From Convivina praedatoris (GTDB lineage: Bacteria; Bacillota; Bacilli; Lactobacillales; Lactobacillaceae), in the NCBI RefSeq assembly GCF_933208505.1, contig NZ_CAKOEU010000004.1: a DNA stretch of 64,000 nt; one strand, written 5' to 3'. The notes below the pieces were generated by a model. It did no database searches. It worked only from the letters and a program-made list of their open reading frames with translations, and was not told where the DNA came from. A program made the translations under genes and the position numbers. Positions 53,438 through 61,908 of the stretch are shown piece after piece (position 1 is the first letter of the stretch; every line of letters starts with the position of its first letter).

Positions 53438-54469
53438 CTAAAAAGTATTGGAATGGAGTGGTAATCCGCTGGTGTCGCTCAAATGAAAGAGTTGGTTCAT
53501 ATTTTGAATAGCTTGACCGGCGGCACCTTTGAGCATGTTATCAATCACTGAGACTGTTAAAAGGTAGCCGGTTTTTTCATTAAAGGCGAGGCCAATATTG
53601 CAATTATTACTACCAACAACGCTTTTAATGTCCGGTAAATCCTCATCAAATAAATTGATAAATGGGGCATCTTGATACTGTTTTTGATAGGCTTGTTTAA
53701 TGTCAGTTTGACTAATTCCAGGTTTCACCTTGGTATAAATTGAAGCCATAATGCCACGGTCAATGGGAATCAGTGAAGTCATAAATTGCAGATGGGGAAT
53801 TGTCGGATTCCAGGCTTGTAGTTGCGCTAAAATTTCAGGGATATGCTGATGTTGATTAGCTTTATAAACCTGCATATTTTCATTGGCTCGTAGATAATGG
53901 GATGAAGTACTTAGACTTTTACCAGCACCGGATAAGCCAGATTTAGCATCAACGATAATGCTATCGGGATGAATTAAATCCGCTTGGATTAAGGGAGCTA
54001 ATCCTAATAAAGTAGCTGTAGCATAGCAGCCGGGATTAGCGATGTAGTGATGTTGATTGTTGTAATTTAAATCAGCTAATCCGTAGTAGGAGTGTGCCAG
54101 ATTTTGGCTGGTGGGGCCGTCTTTGTGATACCATTTTTGATAAGTTTCGGGCTCTTTCAAACGAAAATCGCCTGATAGATCAATTACTGGAAAATCTTGA
54201 TCTAAAAAGGGCTGAGCTAACTGGGTGGCGATACCGGCACTTGTTGCTAAAAATAGCACGTCATTATCAACCATAATTTGTTGACTATCGTAGGGAAGCG
54301 CCGTGACTTGATGCTGGTAATCTAACCGATCGTTTACCTGCCAAAGGGGCGTTTTTTGTGATAAATCATGTTGATAAATGTTAATTTGGGTCACATTGGG
54401 ATGGTCTTGTAATAATTGGTAAAGTTGCATACCGGCATAGCCGGTAATACCAACGAGAGCGATTTTCAT
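53438..54469 (-). CDS. argC: N-acetyl-gamma-glutamyl-phosphate reductase
   Basis: This 343-residue enzyme reduces acetylglutamyl phosphate with NADPH. The nucleotide-binding start MKIALVGITGYAGMQLYQLL and the active Cys in NPGCYATATLLGLAPL are present, with SGLSGAGKS downstream. GGAG lies six bases before the second ATG (54469), so I prefer it to 54472. It is the first gene of the minus-strand argCJBD operon under a T-box. Confidence 0.95.
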   Translation of the reverse strand: MKIALVGITGYAGMQLYQLLQDHPNVTQINIYQHDLSQKTPLWQVNDRLDYQHQVTALPYDSQQIMVDNDVLFLATSAGIATQLAQPFLDQDFPVIDLSGDFRLKEPETYQKWYHKDGPTSQNLAHSYYGLADLNYNNQHHYIANPGCYATATLLGLAPLIQADLIHPDSIIVDAKSGLSGAGKSLSTSSHYLRANENMQVYKANQHQHIPEILAQLQAWNPTIPHLQFMTSLIPIDRGIMASIYTKVKPGISQTDIKQAYQKQYQDAPFINLFDEDLPDIKSVVGSNNCNIGLAFNEKTGYLLTVSVIDNMLKGAAGQAIQNMNQLFHLSDTSGLPLHSNTF

Positions 54470-54584
54470 CATAGACTCCTTAATTTATATTGATTATTGG
54501 GTTGTTTGTGTGTTGTTAATTTATAGCGGGGAATCCCCGTCGTCGTTTGGTGTACATTACTAATACTTCGCTTTCTGAAAATAA

Positions 54585-54870
54585 AAAACGTCCCCCTGGA
54601 TAATTAAATCCAAGAGGACGTCAATAACGTGGTACCACCTCAATTTCTAAAAGTAATGACACTTTTAGCTTGTAAAGTTAAAAAACTTTTAGCATAACGG
54701 GCTAGTAACCGGAACCCCCTAATCACTTCAGGGGTCAACTCATGGGCACGATCTAGTTAATTTTTTTGGCCGGTTCTCACGAATTAACATCCAGCTTTTC
54801 TGTAAAAACAAATTTAACTAAAATTTCCAATCATAGTTTTTAATATTAATTAAAATCTAATGTTTATTAG
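54585..54870 (-). promoter_or_regulatory. T-box riboswitch upstream of argC, probable Arg specifier
   Basis: On the minus strand the T-box AGGTGGTACCACG (about 54641-54629) precedes a terminator with arms ACGTCCTCTTGGAT and ATCCAGGGGGACGT and a T6 run (54621-54585). A stem I-like region lies near 54800-54765, and a CGT codon at 54750-54748 is the best specifier candidate. Its 5' part is less clear than in the argininyl T-box at 42169, so the specifier is less certain than the T-box itself. Confidence 0.85.
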
Positions 54871-54875
54871 CTATT

Positions 54876-54904
54876 ATCTTATGGAATAGATTTTATTTTG
54901 TCAA
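54876..54904 (-). promoter_or_regulatory. Promoter of the argCJBD operon
   Basis: On the minus strand TTGACA (54904-54899), a 17-base spacer and TAAGAT (54881-54876) precede the T-box leader. Confidence 0.8.
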
Positions 54905-54984
54905 GTTAAATAAGAATAAAATTAAAAAATCATTAGTATTCCTTTATAGAACCCAATATACTATAATCTAATTATCTAATGAAG

Positions 54985-55006
54985 CTCTTTTTCCATGGAG
55001 AAAGAG
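54985..55006 (+). promoter_or_regulatory. Hairpin in the gshA 5' leader
   Basis: CTCTTTTTCC pairs over ten positions with GGAGAAAGAG (one G-U) around AT. A TATAAT box at 54962-54967 would start the transcript near 54974, so the hairpin sits close to the 5' end. It may stabilise the mRNA or affect translation. The ATG in its loop opens a 19-residue frame without a ribosome-binding site, which I do not call as a gene. Confidence 0.45.
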
Positions 55007-55058
55007 GATGATATAGTTGATAATTTAACTGTCAGAATACAAGCAAGAGGATAGGAAG

Positions 55059-56441
55059 ATGCTAGGAGAAATTGGAAAGCTAATTTTAAATCAAGACCTA
55101 GAGGCCACCATGATGGATGTTCGAATGGGTCTGGAAGTCGAAATGCATCGGGTGGAAAAAGATGGGCGTTTAACAACTCATGATTTTCCAGAAGAATTGG
55201 GTGATCAAAAGCAAAATCGTCATATTAAAAACGATTTTTTGAATAGCCAAAGTGAGTTGATTACCCCAACGGCGGATAACTCAGCTGAAGCAGTACGTGA
55301 TTTGACAGCTTTAAATCATACGCTACGGGCTTCGTTGAGCCAGGATGATGATTTGCTCTGGCCACTATCAATGCCACCAATTTTGCCTGAAGATTTAAGT
55401 ACTTTGGAGATTTCACATGTCACCCCTGAAAAGGCTGAGTATTACCGGAATTGGTTGAGTCGTCATGATATCCGTCGTTCCGTGCCAACTGGGGTACACA
55501 TTAACTTGAGTTTTGATGATGCGCTGACGGAATCTTTGTTTGCCTATTTAAAAGATGAATATGATACACCAGCTAAGTTAAAAAATGCCATGTTTGATAA
55601 GGTGGTCCACGGATTTGTCCAGTATCGCTGGTTGTTGACTTATTTGTTTGGCGCCGCACCCATTACAGAAAAAAATTACTATACTGATACTCGACCAGAC
55701 CACCCGGTTCGTTCTTTACGTTCTTCGCGTAACTTTGGGCTTTTTAGTGAATTTCGTGGCGATTACACTAGCGTTGCTGCTTATGAAAAGGCTATTTTGG
55801 CTGCGATTGATTCCGGACAGATTCAGGGAGAATCCGAATTCCATGGTCCAATTCGTTTGAAATCCGTTGGTGGACTAGAAGGGATGGCTGAACGGGGCTT
55901 GGACTACTTGGAGTTAAGGATGTTGGATTTGGATCCAACTTCTTCGATTGGGGTTCGTGATTCGACTGTTCGTTTTGTGCGGCTATTAGTGATGTACTTT
56001 ATGATGACGGAAAGTACTTGGAATGCACATTCTCAGCAATTAGCTGAAGAAATGAATGAACAGGTCGCGTTAGAACCCGCGACTTCGATGACTAGCTATC
56101 AGACGCAAGCCTTAGAATTTATGGATAAACTTCAAGGATTTGTGGCCGATGTGGGTCTATCGGTTAACGTGCAAAGAACTTTGAAAGAGTTATATCAACG
56201 GGTTGTCAATCCAGCTACGACCCTTTCGGCTCAATTAGAAACGATGATTGTTGACGATTCATTGGTTGAGTATGCAATTCGGCAAGCCCAAATGTATCAA
56301 GATGCTGCCATTGAAGAGATTCAAAGTCGTCGTATTTATAAAATGTCAGTGGACGGTCAGTATGTCTCAGATCAAAAGTTACGAGAAATTCTTTTTGATC
56401 AACCTTGGCATCATGTTGAGTATCCAGCTGAAATTCGCTAA
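55059..56441 (+). CDS. gshA: Glutamate-cysteine ligase
   Basis: This 460-residue enzyme makes gamma-glutamylcysteine, the first step of glutathione synthesis. The N-terminal GLEVEMHRVEKDGRLTTHDF, the SQSELITPTADNSAEAV substrate region and LWPLSMPPILPED agree with the Gram-positive GshA/GshF catalytic domain. The C-terminal ATP-grasp half of bifunctional GshF is missing, so the product may be gamma-glutamylcysteine unless a separate gshB exists. ATG 55059 follows AGAGGATAGGAAG. Confidence 0.9.
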   Translation: MLGEIGKLILNQDLEATMMDVRMGLEVEMHRVEKDGRLTTHDFPEELGDQKQNRHIKNDFLNSQSELITPTADNSAEAVRDLTALNHTLRASLSQDDDLLWPLSMPPILPEDLSTLEISHVTPEKAEYYRNWLSRHDIRRSVPTGVHINLSFDDALTESLFAYLKDEYDTPAKLKNAMFDKVVHGFVQYRWLLTYLFGAAPITEKNYYTDTRPDHPVRSLRSSRNFGLFSEFRGDYTSVAAYEKAILAAIDSGQIQGESEFHGPIRLKSVGGLEGMAERGLDYLELRMLDLDPTSSIGVRDSTVRFVRLLVMYFMMTESTWNAHSQQLAEEMNEQVALEPATSMTSYQTQALEFMDKLQGFVADVGLSVNVQRTLKELYQRVVNPATTLSAQLETMIVDDSLVEYAIRQAQMYQDAAIEEIQSRRIYKMSVDGQYVSDQKLREILFDQPWHHVEYPAEIR

Positions 56442-56450
56442 TTATAAAAG

Positions 56451-56480
56451 AAGGCTAGGACAATTGTCCTGGCCTTTTTT
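56451..56480 (+). terminator. Intrinsic terminator after gshA
   Basis: AAGGCTAGGACAATT pairs with the following AATTGTCCTGGCCTT (one G-U pair) and ends in T6. Confidence 0.92.
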
Positions 56481-56491
56481 ATGGTATATAT

Positions 56492-56544
56492 TTCGTTATT
56501 TTTGTATCAAGAATTCGTTATATTTATAGCAAAGTTGCGTTATA
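56492..56544 (+). promoter_or_regulatory. Three 9-bp direct repeats with exact 22-bp spacing
   Basis: TTCGTTATT (56492-56500), TTCGTTATA (56514-56522) and TGCGTTATA (56536-56544) share the core CGTTAT and are spaced 22 bases start to start, two helical turns. They lie upstream of the five-gene operon that starts at 56628, with a CATAAT box (56586-56591) between. The geometry matches tandem activator sites such as those of LytTR-type response regulators; the regulator is unknown. Confidence 0.6.
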
Positions 56545-56627
56545 GGGGAAACATAGATAGATTTAATATATCAATATGTTTTCTACATAATGATAAATAA
56601 AGCTAATGACATAGAGGAGCAAAAAGA

Positions 56628-57632
56628 ATGACACAAACAGCCACATTAATCAGTATGGGACTGGCAGAGCCAGATAACATTGTTTACACCAAGGATTTGG
56701 CCGAGCGGATGGGTGTGGATCCTAAGTGGGCGGAGCGAGTTACTGGTATCCATTCACGGCGTCATACAACCGTTGAAGGGGTCAATGATGAAGGAATTCG
56801 CCTTGCCAAAGCCTCTTTGGATCAAGCCTTACAACGTGCTGATCTTAAGATTAATGATTTAGATGTTATTATCTGTGCTTCAGCTGTGCCTAGCCAAGCT
56901 ATTCCGGCGACAGCACCGTTACTACAAGCAGCTTATGGAGAGGAAGCAGCTGGTATTCCGGCCTTTGACATTAACGCAACTTGCATTAGCTTTGTTACAG
57001 CTTTTGATTTGATGGCCAATATGATTAGTTTGGGTAAATACCAACGAGTTGGCATCGTCAGTACCGACTTGCCTTCACTGTCATTAAATTTTGATGAACC
57101 TAAGAATGCCTTACTGTTTGGTGATGGTTCAGCTGCTGCTATTTTGGGCGTGGATGATAATCAGGCCGTTCACGTATTAGCCAATAAAATGGCAACTTAT
57201 GGTAGCGGGGCCCACGACACTGAAATTCGTGGTGGTGGTAGTGCTATTCCACCTAAGGTTTATGCACAACAACCTAAGACTGATTTTATGTTCCATATGG
57301 ATGGGCAGGCTACTTTCCGTTTAGCGATGCGTAAGGTACCTGATTTTGTGGATGAATTACTTCAAGAAGCTGGCTTGGACTTAAAGGACATCGACATGGT
57401 TGTTCCTCATCAAGCAAGTGGTTTAGCCATGAAAATTATGAAAAAGCACCTCGGTATTCCTGATGATAAGTTTTATTCAATCATTGAAGATCATGGAAAC
57501 ATGGTTTCAGCTTCAATTCCAACAACTTTGGCAATGGCCATTGACCGTGGTGATATCAAACGAGGCGATAAAGTCTTGTTAATTGGAACTGCCGCTGGTT
57601 TGACCATGCAAGGACTAATTTTTGAGTACTAA
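56628..57632 (+). CDS. FabH-like 3-oxoacyl-ACP synthase III homologue
   Basis: This 334-residue ketosynthase III-type enzyme has the complete Cys-His-Asn triad: Cys119 in INATCISFV, His261 in VVPHQASG and Asn291 in EDHGNMVSAS. The His-Asn spacing of 30 is that of E. coli FabH. The N-terminus (residues 1-60) and the position outside any fab cluster indicate a specialised condensing enzyme, not housekeeping FabH. It is the first gene of a five-gene run and probably joins an acyl-CoA or acyl-ACP with another acyl group or transfers an acyl chain. AGAGGAG precedes the ATG. Confidence 0.85.
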   Translation: MTQTATLISMGLAEPDNIVYTKDLAERMGVDPKWAERVTGIHSRRHTTVEGVNDEGIRLAKASLDQALQRADLKINDLDVIICASAVPSQAIPATAPLLQAAYGEEAAGIPAFDINATCISFVTAFDLMANMISLGKYQRVGIVSTDLPSLSLNFDEPKNALLFGDGSAAAILGVDDNQAVHVLANKMATYGSGAHDTEIRGGGSAIPPKVYAQQPKTDFMFHMDGQATFRLAMRKVPDFVDELLQEAGLDLKDIDMVVPHQASGLAMKIMKKHLGIPDDKFYSIIEDHGNMVSASIPTTLAMAIDRGDIKRGDKVLLIGTAAGLTMQGLIFEY

Positions 57633-57633
57633 A

Positions 57634-58626
57634 ATGAAAAAAATTCTACTAACAGGTGTGACTGGTTTATTAGGACGTCAATTTGTTGCTGATTTAGCGC
57701 AAAAATATGAAATTTATGGGATTGGTCGCAACCAAACGATAGGGCAACAATTAGTGGATCAGTATGGCATTCGGTTTTTGCCAATGGATTTAGCACAATT
57801 ATCGTCAGCTCAAATTCAAACTTTGGTGGATATAGCGCCGGATGCCATTGTACATGGGGCGGCCCGTTCAGAATATTGGGGACCCAAAGAATGGTTTTAT
57901 CAAGCCAATGTGGTTGGTACAGCTAACATCTTGAAAGTTGCCGATTTAGCTCAGGTTAAACGCTTTATCCAAATTTCATCGCCCTCGGTTTATTTCCATT
58001 ACGAGACCGCACATATGATTACTGAAGATTATCCTTTACCTAAAAAGTTTGCGAATTATTATGCTCAAACTAAGGCTAAAGCCGATCAATTAGTCATGGG
58101 AAATCCCATCCCTTATATTATTATTCGTCCCCGAGCTATTTTCGGACCAAATGATGAGACGATTTTAAAGCCCCTTTTGGATCGAAATGCCCAGGGAGGA
58201 ATTCCTTTACCTAAGTACGGTAAGTCGCAATGGATTGATGTTACCAATGTTTCGAATGTGGTTGAATCCATTCGGTTAGCCTTAGAAACCAATAATCCCG
58301 CGGCTTTAAATCAAATTTATAATATTACGGATGGGCAACCACGTAATATGCATGAAATATTAGTTTACCTAACTAAACGATTAGATGTGCCTTTAAAGAT
58401 TAAGCCAATCCCCTTTGGTCTACTTTTCACCGCCGGAGCCCTTGATGAAGCTATTCACCGAGTGATTGGCACCCGAAAGACACCACAAATTACGCGTTAT
58501 GTGGCCAGTGTTTTGGGCCATACGCAAACGTTGTCAATTAATAAGGCTCAAGAATTACTTAACTATCAGCCGATTAAGACAACAAATCAAGGAATTCAGG
58601 AGTTTGTTGATGCCCAGCAAAATTAA
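57634..58626 (+). CDS. Extended SDR (NAD-dependent epimerase / 3beta-HSD-like)
   Basis: This 330-residue protein has the Rossmann motif GVTGLLGRQFVADL, the YAQTK catalytic Tyr-x3-Lys (about residue 141) and the DVTNVSNVVESIRLAL segment of extended SDRs; VYF and IIIRPRAIFGPND fit the 3beta-hydroxysteroid dehydrogenase / OleD-like branch. It would reduce or oxidise a keto/hydroxy group on the condensation product. It starts two bases after the upstream stop; the frame from 57622 adds four residues without support. Confidence 0.85.
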   Translation: MKKILLTGVTGLLGRQFVADLAQKYEIYGIGRNQTIGQQLVDQYGIRFLPMDLAQLSSAQIQTLVDIAPDAIVHGAARSEYWGPKEWFYQANVVGTANILKVADLAQVKRFIQISSPSVYFHYETAHMITEDYPLPKKFANYYAQTKAKADQLVMGNPIPYIIIRPRAIFGPNDETILKPLLDRNAQGGIPLPKYGKSQWIDVTNVSNVVESIRLALETNNPAALNQIYNITDGQPRNMHEILVYLTKRLDVPLKIKPIPFGLLFTAGALDEAIHRVIGTRKTPQITRYVASVLGHTQTLSINKAQELLNYQPIKTTNQGIQEFVDAQQN

Positions 58627-59407
58627 ATTAGTAGCTATTTTAGATACCGGTTTTACGATTGCTCCTAGTTTTGTGATTAACCGACATCATAAAAGTTTAA
58701 AAATTAAAAAAATCCCGGCTTTAACTTTTTTACTCCATCATGATGATTTGGGTTATATCATGGTAGATACCGGTTATAGCAAGGAGTTTTTGACGGCCAC
58801 TCAAGGTTTCCCAGCCCGATTTTATCGCTGGGTAACGCCAGTGAAAATGCGAGAAAATCAGAGTGTGATTGCCCAACTAAAAAAACATGGTATTGAGCCG
58901 ACTGATATTAAAATTATTATTTTGTCACATTTGCATGCCGATCATATCGGCGATTTGCGAGCTTTTCCGCAGAGTCAAATTTTAATTGAACCGGCTGAAT
59001 TGGATTACGCTCAAAACCTTAAGGGGACTACCCAAGTTCGTCATGGGTATTTGAAGTATCTGTTGGAACCGGTTGCTCAAAAAGGGAAAAGTGTGCAGGT
59101 AGCTGCGCCAGTTGGTTTATTTGGAGCTGATAGTTTGGAATTAGTCGAGTTATCTGGACATAGTCGGGCTATGTTTGGCTTGAAATTCCAAGATCAACAA
59201 TCCAATCAGGATATTTTACTAGCCGCTGATGCTGCTTGGAGTCAAGCTGAGGTCCAGGATCCAGATAATGGACCAGCTAAATTAGCCCATATGATGATGT
59301 ATTCATGGCCGCTCTACCAAAAAAGTATTCAAAAGGTACATGATTATTACCAGCAAGGGGTTAAAATTTTGTTAGCGCATGAAAGTAGGGAAAGTCAATG
59401 GTTTTAG
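58610..59407 (+). CDS. MBL-fold metallo-hydrolase
   Basis: This 265-residue protein has the zinc motif LSHLHADHIGD (about residue 103) and a later GHSRAMFGLKF, AADAAW segment and a C-terminal HES, as in lactonase/glyoxalase-like metallo-beta-lactamase proteins. The start ATG 58610 lies inside the end of the SDR gene and seven bases after AGGAG; an upstream frame from 58466 is spurious. A thioesterase or lactonase step is plausible. Confidence 0.85.
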   Translation: MPSKIKLVAILDTGFTIAPSFVINRHHKSLKIKKIPALTFLLHHDDLGYIMVDTGYSKEFLTATQGFPARFYRWVTPVKMRENQSVIAQLKKHGIEPTDIKIIILSHLHADHIGDLRAFPQSQILIEPAELDYAQNLKGTTQVRHGYLKYLLEPVAQKGKSVQVAAPVGLFGADSLELVELSGHSRAMFGLKFQDQQSNQDILLAADAAWSQAEVQDPDNGPAKLAHMMMYSWPLYQKSIQKVHDYYQQGVKILLAHESRESQWF

Positions 59408-60699
59408 TTTTTGATTTTTTGGGTTCTTATACTAAAACGCGCTGGGATATGAAACATTTGCGTTCTCGTGCTCAACTAGAAAAGGTCCAACAGCGTCGTT
59501 TGCAACGTTTATTAAGGTGGTTACCTGCTGGTCATTATTATTCTGATTATAAAAATGGTTCCTGGTCGCAAATTCCAATTAGTGATAAAGCACATTGGAT
59601 GGGGAGCTTTAATCAAGTGAACACGCTGGGATTGGATTTTGACCAAACTCGTAATTTTGCCCGCCATCAAGAAGAAACGCGGCAGTTTGATGCTGAAATT
59701 AGACCCGGTATTAGTGTTGGTTTGTCTACCGGAACCTCAGGGAATCAAGGCGTTTTTATTACCAGTCGACGGGAACGCGGACTATGGGCTGGGGCTATTA
59801 TCGGTAAATTATTACCTAAAATACCAAAGCATCAAGAACGGGTAGCCTTTTTTATGCGGGCTAATAATAATCTCTATGAATCAACTGGGTCGCGATTTTT
59901 AAAATTTAAATTTTTTGATTTAATGCGTGATCCTCAAAAAAACTTGGTTGATTTGGTACCTTTTGATGCCACAATTTTAATCGCGCCACCAACCATGTTG
60001 CTAGAGATTGTTGGTTATTACCAAGAACACAATCTTGATTTTGGTTTTAAGAAAATTATTTCAATTGCGGAAACTTTGGAACCAGAAGATAAAAGCTGGT
60101 TGGAAAGGCAAACTGGTCAAATTATTCATCAAGTTTACCAAGCAACTGAGGGATTCTTAGGCGCAACCTGTCCTTATGGGACTTTGCATCTTAATGAAGA
60201 CAATTTATTAGTGGAAAAAGATGTCATTGATGAAGAACAGCATCTGTTCGTCCCAATCATTACTGATTTTTATCGACATTCACAACCTTTAATTCGATAT
60301 CGTTTAAATGATATTTTACAAGAAAAAGTGACGCCCTGTCCTTGTGGCTCGCCTTACTTAGCGCTAGAACGAATTATTGGGCGTGAAGATGATCTGCTGA
60401 TTTTTGCTCAAGAGAATAAGCAAGGATTCCAAAAAGTCTTTCCAGATTTCTTGCGGAAGGTTGTTTTGGAAGCTAATGCCAATATTCAAAACTATCAAAT
60501 TATTCAGCAAGATCCACACCATTTAACAATTGCATTAGAAGAAGAAACCTACCAACAAGCGGTTATGGATAATTTAATTAAATTCTTGCAAACGCATCAT
60601 TTAGAAGTGCCCGCAGTGAATTTTGTGGCGTATCATTATGATTTTAAAAATGGTAAGCGGCGTAAAATTATTCGCGAAAAACAGAAAGGGAAGGTGTAA
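59398..60699 (+). CDS. F390-synthetase-like adenylate-forming enzyme
   Basis: This 433-residue protein belongs to the PaaK/CapK/coenzyme F390 synthetase-like part of the ANL superfamily. It has the phosphate loop VGLSTGTSGNQGVFITS (about residue 105), the YQATEGFLG adenine-site region, PLIRYRLNDIL, and a CPCGSPYLALERIIGREDD hinge with the family's Cys-x-Cys. It should activate a carboxylic acid as the adenylate. It starts inside the end of the MBL gene and overlaps the next gene by one base, so the five proteins are probably made together. Confidence 0.85.
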   Translation: MVLVFDFLGSYTKTRWDMKHLRSRAQLEKVQQRRLQRLLRWLPAGHYYSDYKNGSWSQIPISDKAHWMGSFNQVNTLGLDFDQTRNFARHQEETRQFDAEIRPGISVGLSTGTSGNQGVFITSRRERGLWAGAIIGKLLPKIPKHQERVAFFMRANNNLYESTGSRFLKFKFFDLMRDPQKNLVDLVPFDATILIAPPTMLLEIVGYYQEHNLDFGFKKIISIAETLEPEDKSWLERQTGQIIHQVYQATEGFLGATCPYGTLHLNEDNLLVEKDVIDEEQHLFVPIITDFYRHSQPLIRYRLNDILQEKVTPCPCGSPYLALERIIGREDDLLIFAQENKQGFQKVFPDFLRKVVLEANANIQNYQIIQQDPHHLTIALEEETYQQAVMDNLIKFLQTHHLEVPAVNFVAYHYDFKNGKRRKIIREKQKGKV

Positions 60700-61736
60700 T
60701 GCGGATCCAAGGATCACGGGTATTAGTAACGGGTGCGCGGGCTCCAATTGCGGTAGCCTTGATGAGCCAATTGGTCGAAGCTAATTTCAAGGTTTGGGCT
60801 ACTGACAGTGTTGATTTTGCCTTAGGTCGTCATTTTCAAAAATTAGAAGGTTTTGAAACCACAGCCCCTTGTCGCTTTCAGCCTAATCAATATATTGCTG
60901 ATATTAATGCGATTGTTAAAAAACATGATATTGATTGGATTTTACCTAGTAATGAAGAAACTTTTTGGCTTAGTCGACAACGCCAAGATTTAATTGTGCC
61001 ATTATTTGCCGGTGATTTTTCGGTTATTAGTCAATTACACCATAAACGTAACTATGGCAAATTATTACAAGGAGCAGGTTTATCAGTTCCTAGAAGTTTT
61101 AATGAACCTGGACCAGATCGAATTATTAAAAATGATTACTCACGATTTACTGGTGTTGGTGAGGTGGATCAAGGACAACCATATTTTTACCAAGAAAAAA
61201 TTACGGGTAAGGAATGGTGTATAACTGTGATCGCCCAAGATGGTCAAATCCAGGCGGGGATTGTCTATGACAAGGCCTTTAATTTTCGGGGATCATCGAG
61301 TGTTTATTTTGCTGATCAGCAAAGGCCAGACATTTTAGCTGAATTTGCTAAACTAATGCGATCCACTAATTATACGGGGTTGATTGGTGCTGATCTTATT
61401 GAAAGTGATGCGGATCAAAGGCTATATTTCATTGATATTAATCCCCGTGGAACGAGTGGTTTGGTGCTTTTAAATGCCAATTTTTGGCGTGGAGAAAGGG
61501 TTTCTTTGAAATCTGATCGTCGTGCTAGCTTGGCCTTACTACCGCTGTTTTGGCGTCATCCAATTTTAACGAGTCATGCTTTTAGGCATTCTAAAGATAT
61601 CTTTAATGGTATGGCGATTGCCCATCCTTATTATTTACAGTTTGTTCAGATGTATGATTGGTGGCGTTATGCTCACCAAGAAGGTATTAATTTACGACAA
61701 GCGACGGTCTATGATATTGAATGGGATGGTGAATAG
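60699..61736 (+). CDS. ATP-grasp ligase
   Basis: This 345-residue ATP-grasp protein has a PreATP-grasp Rossmann-like start (SRVLVTGARAPIAVALMSQL), the central region with the KRNYGKLLQGAGLSVPRSF strand-turn and the metal-binding FIDINPRGTSGLVLLNANF. It resembles carbamoyl-phosphate synthase-like ligases that form amide or ester bonds with ATP. Its start overlaps the upstream stop (TAATG). As last gene of the operon it probably joins the activated or condensed acyl group to an amine, inferred only from class. Confidence 0.85.
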   Translation: MRIQGSRVLVTGARAPIAVALMSQLVEANFKVWATDSVDFALGRHFQKLEGFETTAPCRFQPNQYIADINAIVKKHDIDWILPSNEETFWLSRQRQDLIVPLFAGDFSVISQLHHKRNYGKLLQGAGLSVPRSFNEPGPDRIIKNDYSRFTGVGEVDQGQPYFYQEKITGKEWCITVIAQDGQIQAGIVYDKAFNFRGSSSVYFADQQRPDILAEFAKLMRSTNYTGLIGADLIESDADQRLYFIDINPRGTSGLVLLNANFWRGERVSLKSDRRASLALLPLFWRHPILTSHAFRHSKDIFNGMAIAHPYYLQFVQMYDWWRYAHQEGINLRQATVYDIEWDGE

Positions 61737-61737
61737 T

Positions 61738-61767
61738 AAAAAAGCCAGGAAATTTTCCTGGCTTTTT
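61738..61767 (+). terminator. Intrinsic terminator of the five-gene operon
   Basis: AAAAAGCCAGGAAA pairs with TTTCCTGGCTTTTT and is followed by further T residues. Confidence 0.93.
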
Positions 61768-61908
61768 TTACTAGAATCAGTTTGGTAAAGTTAACATGTG
61801 AATAAAATTTTTTCAATACGTATCATAAGCTATCGGGCTTGAAAATTTAATTCAGTTCGATGCCAGTTAGTTACTGTACGATTTTTGGCATGTAATTGAG
61901 GCATAAGA

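Noticed and set aside
54527..54539. CGGGG/CCCCG palindrome upstream of argC as an ArgR operator
   Set aside because: It does not resemble the AT-rich ArgR box and lies downstream of the T-box terminator; a chance GC hairpin is as likely.
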